7,261 bases of DNA from Paracoccaceae bacterium (GTDB lineage Bacteria; Pseudomonadota; Alphaproteobacteria; Rhodobacterales; Rhodobacteraceae). Below the pieces are notes generated by a model. It was not told where the DNA came from. It did no database searches and saw only the letters and a list, made by a program, of their open reading frames with translations. Made by a program: the position numbers and the translations under genes. Of this stretch, positions 1 through 5,735 are shown piece by piece (within the stretch, counting starts at the first letter, position 1; each line of letters starts with the position of its first letter). Where the stretch lies: the NCBI GenBank assembly GCA_019090405.1, contig JAHRVZ010000125.1:1-7261 (forward strand), written 5' to 3'.

Positions 1-503
1 ACCGGGTCGGCATCAAACATGATCTCAAGCGCATTGGCCGGTCCGACCAGTCGCGGCAAACGTTGGGTGCCACCGGCCCCCGCCACAGTGCCGATCCGCG
101 CCGAGGTCAATGCAAAACTGGAACCCTCCGCTGCGATGCGAATGTCCAGCGCCAGCGCCAGTTCAAATCCGCCGGTCATGCAGAACCCTTCGACGGCGGC
201 GATTGTCGGCAGGTTGTTTTCCTCAAATGTGCGGCAGGTACGGTGCCATTTGCGCAGGTATTTCAACGTATCAGCAGGCGAGGCCAGCGCCTGCGCCTCG
301 TTCAGATCGGCGCCTGCCGAGAAAAACGTATCGCCACCGGTGATGATGATACCGCGCATGTTCGGATCATCTTCGGCTTCGGCGGCAGCGGCCATCAATT
401 CGTCCATAACATGCGTGCTGATGGCGTTGCGCTTGTCGGGGCGGTTCAATGTGATGATGAAGGATGGGCCGGATTTCTCGACCCGGATCAGTTTATAGTC
501 CAC
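1..503 (-). CDS. Enoyl-CoA hydratase/isomerase (crotonase) family protein, 3' end cut off by the window edge
   Basis: Crotonase-fold enzyme acting on an acyl-CoA thioester. The first 167 codons are present; full-length relatives have about 255-270, so roughly the C-terminal third lies beyond the left edge. Seen: an LNRPDKRNAI motif (residues 19-28), a first oxyanion-hole segment SAGAD (62-66), a second one in TGGFE (110-114), and the GAGGTQRLPRLVG signature (142-154). Glu114 matches the first catalytic Glu of enoyl-CoA hydratase. The second catalytic Glu, normally in a PE..LG segment, is replaced by Ser134 in TSARIG, so simple hydratase chemistry is doubtful. An isomerase, hydrolase or other crotonase activity is possible. 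The start is GTG at 503-501: AAGGAG lies 7 bases upstream, whereas the nearby ATG (507-505) is in another frame and meets a stop after four codons. It is the last gene visible in the catabolic operon, 62 bp after the acyl-CoA dehydrogenase. Family certain, reaction unknown. Confidence 0.9.
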   Translation of the reverse strand, partial: MDYKLIRVEKSGPSFIITLNRPDKRNAISTHVMDELMAAAAEAEDDPNMRGIIITGGDTFFSAGADLNEAQALASPADTLKYLRKWHRTCRTFEENNLPTIAAVEGFCMTGGFELALALDIRIAAEGSSFALTSARIGTVAGAGGTQRLPRLVGPANALEIMFDADP

Positions 504-510
504 GCATAGG

Positions 511-516
511 CTCCTT
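511..516 (-). promoter_or_regulatory. Ribosome binding site that fixes the GTG start of the downstream crotonase gene
   Basis: Minus-strand AAGGAG ends 7 bases before the GTG at 503-501, an ideal spacing. The competing ATG at 507-505 would be only 3 bases away and opens a frame that stops after four codons. Confidence 0.75.
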
Positions 517-517
517 T

Positions 518-541
518 GTGAATTATCAGTTCAGTGAATTA
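518..541. repeat. Short direct repeat, two 8-bp copies, ahead of the last crotonase gene
   Basis: GTGAATTA occurs at 518-525 and again at 534-541 (plus strand), separated by TCAGTTCA, giving a 16-bp period. It fills much of the 62-bp spacer between the acyl-CoA dehydrogenase stop and the crotonase ribosome binding site. It could be a protein site or a chance AT-rich repeat; the sequence alone does not decide. Confidence 0.4.
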
Positions 542-565
542 CTGGAACCGGGGTGCAAAGCGCAT

Positions 566-1756
566 TCAGAACGAATACGGCATCCCCAGATCGTTTACCG
601 CGATATCGGACAGCAACAGATTAGTGCCCTGAGGCGCCATCTGCATGATCCGCACATCGCGCCATTTACGTTCAACATCGTATTCGCGGGCAAATGCAAA
701 TCCGCCGTGGGTGGTGAAACAGGCATCTGCCATGCCCCACGCGGCTTCGCAGGCCATGTGTTTGGCCATACTGGCGGTTGCACCGGGGCGTTTGCCTGCA
801 TCAAATATGGCAGCGGCCTTGTTGCCAATCAGCTTGGCACCCTGAACCTCAATATACGCCTTGGAGATGGGGAACTGAATGCCCTGATTGTGGCTGATCG
901 GGCGGCCAAAAACGACCCGTTCATTGGCATAGGCAATTGCCTTTTCCGAGAAGAAATCAGAATCGCCCGAAGCGCAGGCCGCATAAAGAATGCACTCGAT
1001 CTCGGCCAGTTCACGGTAATAATCGTGGCCTTTGCCAACCTCTCCGATTACGGCATCAGCGGGTAATTGCAGCCCGTCAAACACCAGATTATCGCTGTTT
1101 GAATTGGTCACCGCATCTATCACGCCGGCGGTGACGCCATTCTTCAATGCCACGTTCATATCGACCAGAAACGCAGTCAGCCCATCACAGGGGTCCGCAC
1201 CTTCTGCGGCATCCGACGTCCGCGCCAACAACAACATCAAATCAGTGTGTTGCGCATTGTTGACCCAGCTTTTGGTGCCGTTGATAACCCAGTTGTCACC
1301 GTCTTTTTTGGCGGTGGTCTGCATGGCGGCCAGATCGCTGCCGGATTGTTCTTCGCTGATTGCAGCGGCTAGAAACCGGGTTTCACCGGCGGCAATGGCG
1401 GGCAGGTATTTCTTTTTCTGCGCCTCACTTGCGTGCTGGCTGAGGATGGTCGACAGATACATCTGCCCCACAACACCGCCCGCATTACATGACGTAGAGT
1501 GAATGGTTTGCAATATCACCGCCGCCACACGCAGCGGCAGCCCAACGCCGCCAAAGTCTTCTGCAATAAGCGCCCCAAAGAACCCCGATTTCAGCATCGT
1601 ATCGACAAATTCGGCCGGGTATCTCTGATCAGGAGAGCTGTCTTCTAGCTGTCGCCAGTAGGCCGGGGGAAAATCGGCGCACATGGCCTTTAGCGGATCG
1701 CGAAATTCGTCATAATCGTTGTCGTCGATGCGCATTTTCAACAAAGTATCAGTCAT
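566..1756 (-). CDS. Acyl-CoA dehydrogenase family flavoprotein (second of a tandem pair)
   Basis: Probable FAD-dependent alpha,beta-dehydrogenase of an acyl-CoA, passing electrons to ETF. 396 residues, normal for the family. Seen: N-terminal helical domain with FPPAYW (29-34) and FGGVGLP (68-74); FAD/substrate segment ISEEQSGSD (133-141), a variant of the usual TEPxAGSD; WVINGTKSWV (156-165); FAD-contacting NERVVFG (278-284) and NQGIQF (290-295); HGGFAF (350-355). The usual MCAD-type catalytic Glu near the C-terminus is absent (APQGT, Gln376). Glu254 in AEIEC sits where isovaleryl-CoA and long-chain dehydrogenases carry their base, so it is the likely catalytic residue. Start: the ATG at 1756 has AGGGA 7 bases upstream and lies 16 bp after the upstream stop. 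The frame stays open to an ATG at 1813, but that would overlap the preceding gene and shows no ribosome binding site. Clearly paralogous to the neighbour at 1773-2960. Substrate unknown. Confidence 0.93.
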   Translation of the reverse strand: MTDTLLKMRIDDNDYDEFRDPLKAMCADFPPAYWRQLEDSSPDQRYPAEFVDTMLKSGFFGALIAEDFGGVGLPLRVAAVILQTIHSTSCNAGGVVGQMYLSTILSQHASEAQKKKYLPAIAAGETRFLAAAISEEQSGSDLAAMQTTAKKDGDNWVINGTKSWVNNAQHTDLMLLLARTSDAAEGADPCDGLTAFLVDMNVALKNGVTAGVIDAVTNSNSDNLVFDGLQLPADAVIGEVGKGHDYYRELAEIECILYAACASGDSDFFSEKAIAYANERVVFGRPISHNQGIQFPISKAYIEVQGAKLIGNKAAAIFDAGKRPGATASMAKHMACEAAWGMADACFTTHGGFAFAREYDVERKWRDVRIMQMAPQGTNLLLSDIAVNDLGMPYSF

Positions 1757-1763
1757 TGGTAAA

Positions 1764-1768
1764 TCCCT
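1764..1768 (-). promoter_or_regulatory. Ribosome binding site deciding the start of the second acyl-CoA dehydrogenase
   Basis: Minus-strand AGGGA lies 7 bases upstream of the ATG at 1756-1754, inside the 16-bp gap between the two dehydrogenase genes. It favours this start over the in-frame ATG at 1813. Confidence 0.6.
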
Positions 1769-1772
1769 GTTA

Positions 1773-2960
1773 TCAATACGAACGTGGCATGCCAAGCACA
1801 TGCTGGCCAACAAAATTCAACACCATATTTGGTGAAATCGGTGAATTTCGCGCAGTGCGTGATTCACGCCATTTGCGCTGGATCGACGAAGATTTTGCCA
1901 GCCCGGACGCACCCATCACATTCAGCGCGACCTGGGCGCAGGCCCAAACCGCCTCGCCCGACAGGATCTTGCTCATGTTTGCCTCGGCGCCGCATTTGAG
2001 ACCGGCGTCAAACATCGCCGCTGCCTTGCGGACCATCAGATCGGCGGTTTCCAGTTGGGCATAGGCCTGAACAATCGAAAACTGAATCGCCTGATTGGAC
2101 GACAGCTGTTTACCGTACAGGTTTCGGTCGTTGGCGTGGTTGATCGCAAGGTCTAGCAGATAGCGCCCGTTGCCTATCGTTTCGCTTGAAACCAGACAGC
2201 GTTCGGCGTTCATACCATCCAGAATATAGCGGAACCCTTTGCCTTCTTCGCCAACCAGGCTGTCTTCGGGGATCCAGACGTCGTCAAAGAAAATTTCGGT
2301 TGTGTTGTGGTTAATCATCGCGTCGATGGGGGTGATTACCATGCCGTTTTTCTTGGCCGCCGCCATGTCGACCAGAAAGGTCGAAACCCCATGGGCGCGG
2401 TTTTTCACCTGATCGGCGGGTGTCGTGCGTGCGATCAGCAGCATCAGATCGGAATGACCGGCACGGCTGATCCAGACCTTTTGACCGTTGATGACATATC
2501 CGCCATCCACTTTGTCGGCGCGGGTTTTCAACTGGGTCGTGTCTGACCCGGTGGTTGGTTCGGTCACTCCGAACGCCTGAAGCCGCAATTCGCCTTTGGC
2601 AATCCGTGGCAGGTATTTCTGTTTCTGCTCGTCACTGCCGTGGCGCAGGATTGTGCCCATCGTGTACATTTGCGCATGGCACGGCCCAGCGGTACAGCCC
2701 TCGGCGTGAATGGTTTCAAGTATCGCCGCCCCGCCCCGCACCGGCAGACCCAGCCCGCCATATTGAGTGGGGATAAGCGCCGACAGGAACCCGGTCTTGG
2801 TCAGCGCCTCGACGAATTTGGTCGGATAGCTGCCCGAAGGCGGTTGATTTTCAAGGTATTCCCAGTACTCGGGCGGATAATCTTTGCAGACTTTCGCAAC
2901 CCCTTTGCGCAGTTCAGGGTAATCGTCGCCCAGTTCAAACTCGATACTTGGTTCGCTCAT
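1773..2960 (-). CDS. Acyl-CoA dehydrogenase family flavoprotein (first of a tandem pair)
   Basis: FAD-dependent acyl-CoA dehydrogenase, 395 residues, typical length. Seen: N-terminal YPPEYW (28-33), YGGLGLP (67-73) and HAQMYTMGTILRHGS (95-109); the classical FAD/substrate motif VTEPTTGSD (132-140); VINGQKVWISR (156-166); FAD-contacting NDRNLYG (277-283) and NQAIQF (289-294). The C-terminal tail ISPNMVLNFVGQHVLGMPRSY (375-395) is typical of one proteobacterial subgroup. There is no Glu at the MCAD-type position, where the sequence reads SPISP. Glu253 in NAER aligns with the catalytic Glu of isovaleryl-CoA dehydrogenase and is the likely base. The usual GGxGY loop is altered to MGASGLA (349-355). 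The ATG at 2960 has GGAG 6 bases upstream; the gene starts 22 bp after the lyase gene. In the segment from Tyr45, 22 of 41 aligned residues match the next gene's product, so the pair is an old duplication. It may act alone or as one subunit of a heteromer. Substrate unknown. Confidence 0.95.
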   Translation of the reverse strand: MSEPSIEFELGDDYPELRKGVAKVCKDYPPEYWEYLENQPPSGSYPTKFVEALTKTGFLSALIPTQYGGLGLPVRGGAAILETIHAEGCTAGPCHAQMYTMGTILRHGSDEQKQKYLPRIAKGELRLQAFGVTEPTTGSDTTQLKTRADKVDGGYVINGQKVWISRAGHSDLMLLIARTTPADQVKNRAHGVSTFLVDMAAAKKNGMVITPIDAMINHNTTEIFFDDVWIPEDSLVGEEGKGFRYILDGMNAERCLVSSETIGNGRYLLDLAINHANDRNLYGKQLSSNQAIQFSIVQAYAQLETADLMVRKAAAMFDAGLKCGAEANMSKILSGEAVWACAQVALNVMGASGLAKSSSIQRKWRESRTARNSPISPNMVLNFVGQHVLGMPRSY

Positions 2961-2982
2961 CTATAGCTCCTGCGATGGGTAT

Positions 2983-3927
2983 TCAGGCTGCGGGCGCAAA
3001 GGGAAATCCCTTTGGCGTTCCGGCCTTTTCATATGTTCCGTGAAGCGGTTCTTCGGGAAGGTTCCGCGATATGATTTCCCGCACCGGAAGAAGTTTCGCC
3101 AGATCAATGCCGGTGTCCAACCCGGCACCCTCAAGCAGAAAAACAAGGTCTTCCATGACGATATTTCCGGTCGCATTGGGGGCAAACGGACAACCACCCA
3201 ACCCCGCCAACGAGGCGTCAAAGCGGCGGCAACCGGCCTCAAGCGCGGCATAAACATTGGCTAGACCCAACCCGCGTGTGTCGTGGAAATGCGCCCCCAC
3301 CAGAACCGTGTCACCAAATTCTGCGATGATCTGGCTGAACAGCTGATGCACGTCGCGCGGATTTCCGTATCCGACGGTGTCAGCAATCATCACCTCATCC
3401 ACTCCGGCATTCACAAACCGCTCGACCGCCTTTAGCACGTTCTTTTGTGGCACATGGCCTTCGATCGAACAGCCAAATGATGTGGCCATTCCGGCGGCCA
3501 GCTTGAAACGTTTGCCTTCGGGCTGCGCATCGCGCAAATCTCGCACCCGTTCAAATTCGGCAAATGCCTGATCAGTGCTGCGTCGCCCATTCGACAGGCT
3601 GTGGCTTTCTGATACCGAATTCATGAAATCAATCTCGTCGACGCCAATTTTTAGGGCCGCCTCAGCACCTTTCAGATTGGGAACCAGGGTCGAGACCCAC
3701 AAGTCGTCAATTGCCATTGCGGCTGTTGCCACTTCGGCAGCATCGGAAAATTGCGGCAATAGTTTGGGCGGCACAAATGAGCAGACCTGCATATTGGGCA
3801 TGCCGGCGGCGGCCTCTTGCCTGATCCAGCTGATTTTCTCGGCGGTGGGCACAAATGTTTTCAGGCTTTGGATACCATCGCGCAGCCCGACTTCGCGACA
3901 GATGACATCAATTTCGGTTTTTGCCAT
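2983..3927 (-). CDS. Hydroxymethylglutaryl-CoA lyase-like enzyme (DRE-TIM metallolyase)
   Basis: Cleaves a 3-hydroxy-3-alkyl acyl-CoA; in the reference enzyme HMG-CoA gives acetyl-CoA and acetoacetate. 314 residues in one TIM-barrel (HMGL-like) domain. Seen: REVGLRDGIQ (11-20) with the substrate-binding Arg16 and metal ligand Asp17; SESHSLSN (106-113), as in the bacterial HMGL-like group; GAHFHDTRGLGLAN (211-224) with metal ligands His213 and His215; GLGGCPFAPNATGN (242-255) with the catalytic-loop Cys246 and Asn255. All core residues of the family are kept, so an active lyase is expected. The ATG at 3927 lies 5 bp after the preceding crotonase stop, with a purine-rich stretch (AGGGG) very close to it, which suggests translational coupling. 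The next gene follows after 22 bp. True HMG-CoA lyase, a citramalyl-CoA-type lyase or a 3-hydroxy-3-isohexenylglutaryl-CoA-type lyase cannot be told apart here. The neighbours fit breakdown of a branched acid. Confidence 0.93.
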   Translation of the reverse strand: MAKTEIDVICREVGLRDGIQSLKTFVPTAEKISWIRQEAAAGMPNMQVCSFVPPKLLPQFSDAAEVATAAMAIDDLWVSTLVPNLKGAEAALKIGVDEIDFMNSVSESHSLSNGRRSTDQAFAEFERVRDLRDAQPEGKRFKLAAGMATSFGCSIEGHVPQKNVLKAVERFVNAGVDEVMIADTVGYGNPRDVHQLFSQIIAEFGDTVLVGAHFHDTRGLGLANVYAALEAGCRRFDASLAGLGGCPFAPNATGNIVMEDLVFLLEGAGLDTGIDLAKLLPVREIISRNLPEEPLHGTYEKAGTPKGFPFAPAA

Positions 3928-3932
3928 GGCCC

Positions 3933-4745
3933 CTATTTCCCCTTGAATACCGGTTTGCGTTTTTCATTGAACGCCCGCACACCTTCGGTTCGGTCCTCGG
4001 TCGGAACCAGCCGGTTATAGGCCTCGATTTCAAAGGCATAGCCGTTCTTAAGATCAACCTGTGTGGAAACATTCATCGACTTTTTCGCCTGATAAATCGC
4101 CAGCGGAGCATTGTTGCAAATGGTGCGTGCGGTTTCCAGCACCTCATCCATCAGCTTGTCGTCATCGCAGACCTTGTTGACGACACCCCATTCACAGGCT
4201 TCATCGGCGCTGAATGGCTTGCCTGTCAGGATGATTTCCTTGGCGCGGCGAATACCCACTGCACGCGGCAGGTTCTGGGTGCCCATACCGCCGGGCATGA
4301 TGCCGATTTTGATTTCGGTCAGGGCAAACCGTGCGCGCCGTGCGGCATAGGCGAAATCACAGGTCACGACAGTTTCCAACCCGCCGCCAAAGGCCGCGCC
4401 ATTCACCGCTGCGATCACCGGAACCGGACAATCAAGCAGCGCGATGCGGCATTTTTCGAACAATGCATGCTGTTGCTGCCATTGTTCATCGGTCATGTTG
4501 TTGCGTTCTTTCAGATCGCCGCCAGCGTTGAATATCTTTTCACCCGCTCCGGTCAACACCACACATCGAACACCCTGCTGGTTGATGTATAGCCCGGTCC
4601 ACAATTCAAACAGTTCGCGGCCCATCTGGGTATTGGTGGAATTGCCCGCCTCGGGGCGGTTGAACGTCACCAAAAGAAGGTGATCCTCTACCAGTTCGAC
4701 CTTGATGGTCTCGAATGGAAATGGAGTCTCGAATTTGCTGGTCAT
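3933..4745 (-). CDS. Enoyl-CoA hydratase/isomerase family protein, first gene of the catabolic operon
   Basis: Crotonase-fold enzyme, probably hydrating a 2-enoyl-CoA made by the downstream acyl-CoA dehydrogenases. 270 residues, full length. Seen: FNRPEAGNS (28-36); first oxyanion-hole segment FNAGGDL (72-78); second in NGAAFGGGLE (115-124); both catalytic glutamates, Glu124 in GGGLE and Glu144 in LTEIKIG, so hydratase chemistry is credible. The usual GAGGTQRL signature is varied to GGMGTQNLPR (152-161). The C-terminal segment has RTEGVRAFNEKRKPVFKG (252-269), normal for the family. The ATG at 4745 has only a weak upstream purine stretch (GAAGCG), and no better in-frame start is visible. It lies 5 bp before the lyase gene and about 120 bp downstream of the predicted promoter, so it likely opens the operon. 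A role like 3-methylglutaconyl-CoA or other branched enoyl-CoA hydratase is possible but inferred from context only. Confidence 0.93.
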   Translation of the reverse strand: MTSKFETPFPFETIKVELVEDHLLLVTFNRPEAGNSTNTQMGRELFELWTGLYINQQGVRCVVLTGAGEKIFNAGGDLKERNNMTDEQWQQQHALFEKCRIALLDCPVPVIAAVNGAAFGGGLETVVTCDFAYAARRARFALTEIKIGIMPGGMGTQNLPRAVGIRRAKEIILTGKPFSADEACEWGVVNKVCDDDKLMDEVLETARTICNNAPLAIYQAKKSMNVSTQVDLKNGYAFEIEAYNRLVPTEDRTEGVRAFNEKRKPVFKGK

Positions 4746-4761
4746 GGCGCTTCGCTTTTCT

Positions 4762-4772
4762 TGTTCAGAACA
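4762..4772. promoter_or_regulatory. Perfect 11-bp palindrome in the operon leader, possible protein-binding site
   Basis: TGTTCAGAACA (TGTTC-A-GAACA) lies 17-27 bases upstream of the first crotonase start codon. The arms are too close to form an RNA hairpin, so if it is functional it would bind a protein. It does not resemble the IclR-type site further upstream. Chance occurrence is quite possible. Confidence 0.25.
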
Positions 4773-4864
4773 GACCAGTGTCCGGTGGCCCCCGACAATT
4801 CGATCTGATCCTCCCGGCTGCAGAATGAGAGAATACCGGCATCAATATCATCCCCAAAGGGACG

Positions 4865-4893
4865 AGTCTATGCAATTTTGAAACGCATTCCAA
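4865..4893 (-). promoter_or_regulatory. Predicted sigma70-type promoter of the catabolic operon
   Basis: On the minus strand, TTGGAA (-35, 4893-4888) and TAGACT (-10, 4870-4865) are separated by exactly 17 bp. Each matches its consensus at 4 of 6 positions. It lies in the 252-bp gap and points at the first crotonase gene, leaving a leader of about 110 bases. The -35 box and spacer are covered by the palindrome at 4878-4893. A stronger -35-like TTGACG lies at 4911-4906 but has no good -10 at the right distance. Confidence 0.4.
4878..4893. promoter_or_regulatory. Candidate IclR-family operator
   Basis: The plus strand reads TTGAAACGCATTCCAA, a 16-bp palindrome of the form TTGRAAYGCRTTYCAA with 6 of 8 exact base pairs between the arms and only purine/pyrimidine-conserving mismatches. 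Its core TGRAA-N4-TTYCA resembles the site known for E. coli IclR (TGGAAATNATTTCCA). It is the most symmetric element in the gap between the iclR-type gene and the operon, and it overlaps the predicted -35 and spacer. Such placement fits repression relieved by an inducer. Binding by the adjacent IclR protein is inferred. Confidence 0.5.
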
Positions 4894-4997
4894 AAATGAA
4901 ACAACCGTCAAAAACCGGCGCACGCAGATCATTCAATCCTTGTAATTTATTCATGAAATACAGATAGTTACATCAACAAGACAATACGAGCCAACAA

Positions 4998-5714
4998 TCA
5001 GGCATTGCCAAGATGGGCCGACAATCTGGTTGCGCTGGCCGTTAAAAGGGTGGCAAATTCGTCTTGTCGCTCGGAAATTCTGACTGCGGGACCGGCAACT
5101 GAAATGCAGTAGTTGCATTCGCCTTCCAGATCGAACAACGGAGCCGCCATTCCGGACGCGCCTTCCAGTCGGTCCCCCACGGAACATGCATATCCAACTT
5201 TACGGATTTCAGCGAGTTCCGCGTCCAGATTGTCAGGTGCCTGGGCGTCGTTGAATATCTCGTCGAAATTCAGGTTTGGCTGGAAGGCCATAAAGACCCG
5301 GCCAACCGCGCCGCTCTGCAATTTGACAACCTCGCCAACGCGAACAATAGAACGCAAACGTGATGAACTTTCCATCACATCCAGCACTAGCCTTTCTTGA
5401 CCGTCCAGCATGCTTAGGGAAACCGTTTCACCGGTCTTTTTGGCCAACTCTCGCAGCTCGGGCTTGGCCACATCGCGAATGCCCAGAGTTGACGGAACAA
5501 GGTTTGCCAACCGCAGAACCTTGAGCGACATGCAATAGTTTTGGTCTTCCTGGTGATGGATAAACCCAATCTCGACAAGCGTGTTCAACAGCCTGAATAC
5601 TGTGGATTTCGGCAGATCGAGTTTCTGGCTGATCTGATGAAGCGTGAGGCTTTTGTTATCCCCGTCGAAACAGTCGAAAACCGCAAAGGCCCGGACTACG
5701 GAACGTATAAGCAT
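4998..5714 (-). CDS. IclR-family transcriptional regulator
   Basis: DNA-binding regulator that normally senses a small aromatic or aliphatic acid. 238 residues, slightly short of the usual 250-270 because the N-terminal extension before the DNA-binding domain is minimal. Seen: winged helix-turn-helix at about 1-60, with the recognition region LTLHQISQKLDLPKSTVFRL (23-42); a linker; and the C-terminal IclR ligand-binding domain (about 75-235) with GETVSLSMLDG (95-105), LQSGAVGRVFMAF (132-144), GYACSVGDRLEGASGMAAP (174-192) and the ISVAGPAVR strand (204-212). The ATG at 5714 has AGGAG 9 bases upstream, and the gene lies 21 bp after the MFS stop, so the two are probably co-transcribed. The 252-bp gap downstream carries an IclR-type palindrome, making this the probable regulator of the catabolic operon. 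Inducer and mode (repressor or activator) cannot be read from the sequence. Confidence 0.95.
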   Translation of the reverse strand: MLIRSVVRAFAVFDCFDGDNKSLTLHQISQKLDLPKSTVFRLLNTLVEIGFIHHQEDQNYCMSLKVLRLANLVPSTLGIRDVAKPELRELAKKTGETVSLSMLDGQERLVLDVMESSSRLRSIVRVGEVVKLQSGAVGRVFMAFQPNLNFDEIFNDAQAPDNLDAELAEIRKVGYACSVGDRLEGASGMAAPLFDLEGECNYCISVAGPAVRISERQDEFATLLTASATRLSAHLGNA

Positions 5715-5735
5715 TTTGTCTTACTCCTCTGTCGA

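Noticed and set aside
19..1066. Long plus-strand open frames opposite the crotonase and acyl-CoA dehydrogenase genes
   Set aside because: They are antisense to genes with clear family motifs, and their translations show no recognisable domain and low-complexity residue use.
1757..1813. Longer N-terminus for the second acyl-CoA dehydrogenase, from an ATG at 1813
   Set aside because: It would overlap the preceding dehydrogenase gene, has no ribosome binding site, and adds residues with no counterpart in the paralogue; the ATG at 1756 has AGGGA at good spacing.
4852..4862. Small inverted repeat (CCCCAAAGGG region) in the operon leader considered as a terminator or attenuator
   Set aside because: The stem is only about 4 bp and no T-run follows in the direction of transcription.
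4878..4902. Direct repeat of TGAAAC at 4879-4884 and 4897-4902 as an alternative regulator site
   Set aside because: Only 6 bp each, and the first copy is already explained as half of the better IclR-type palindrome.
4765..4932. A 55-codon minus-strand open frame in the 252-bp gap, with AAGGA 5 bases before its ATG
   Set aside because: Its codons (AGA, AGG, many TTG) are unlike the neighbouring genes, the product is unrecognisable, and it runs through the predicted promoter and operator. Treated as chance, though the ribosome-binding-like sequence deserves a check for conservation.
5001..5009. GGCATTGCC palindrome at the end of the IclR gene as a terminator
   Set aside because: It is coding sequence, has a one-base centre that cannot form a loop, and no T-run follows.
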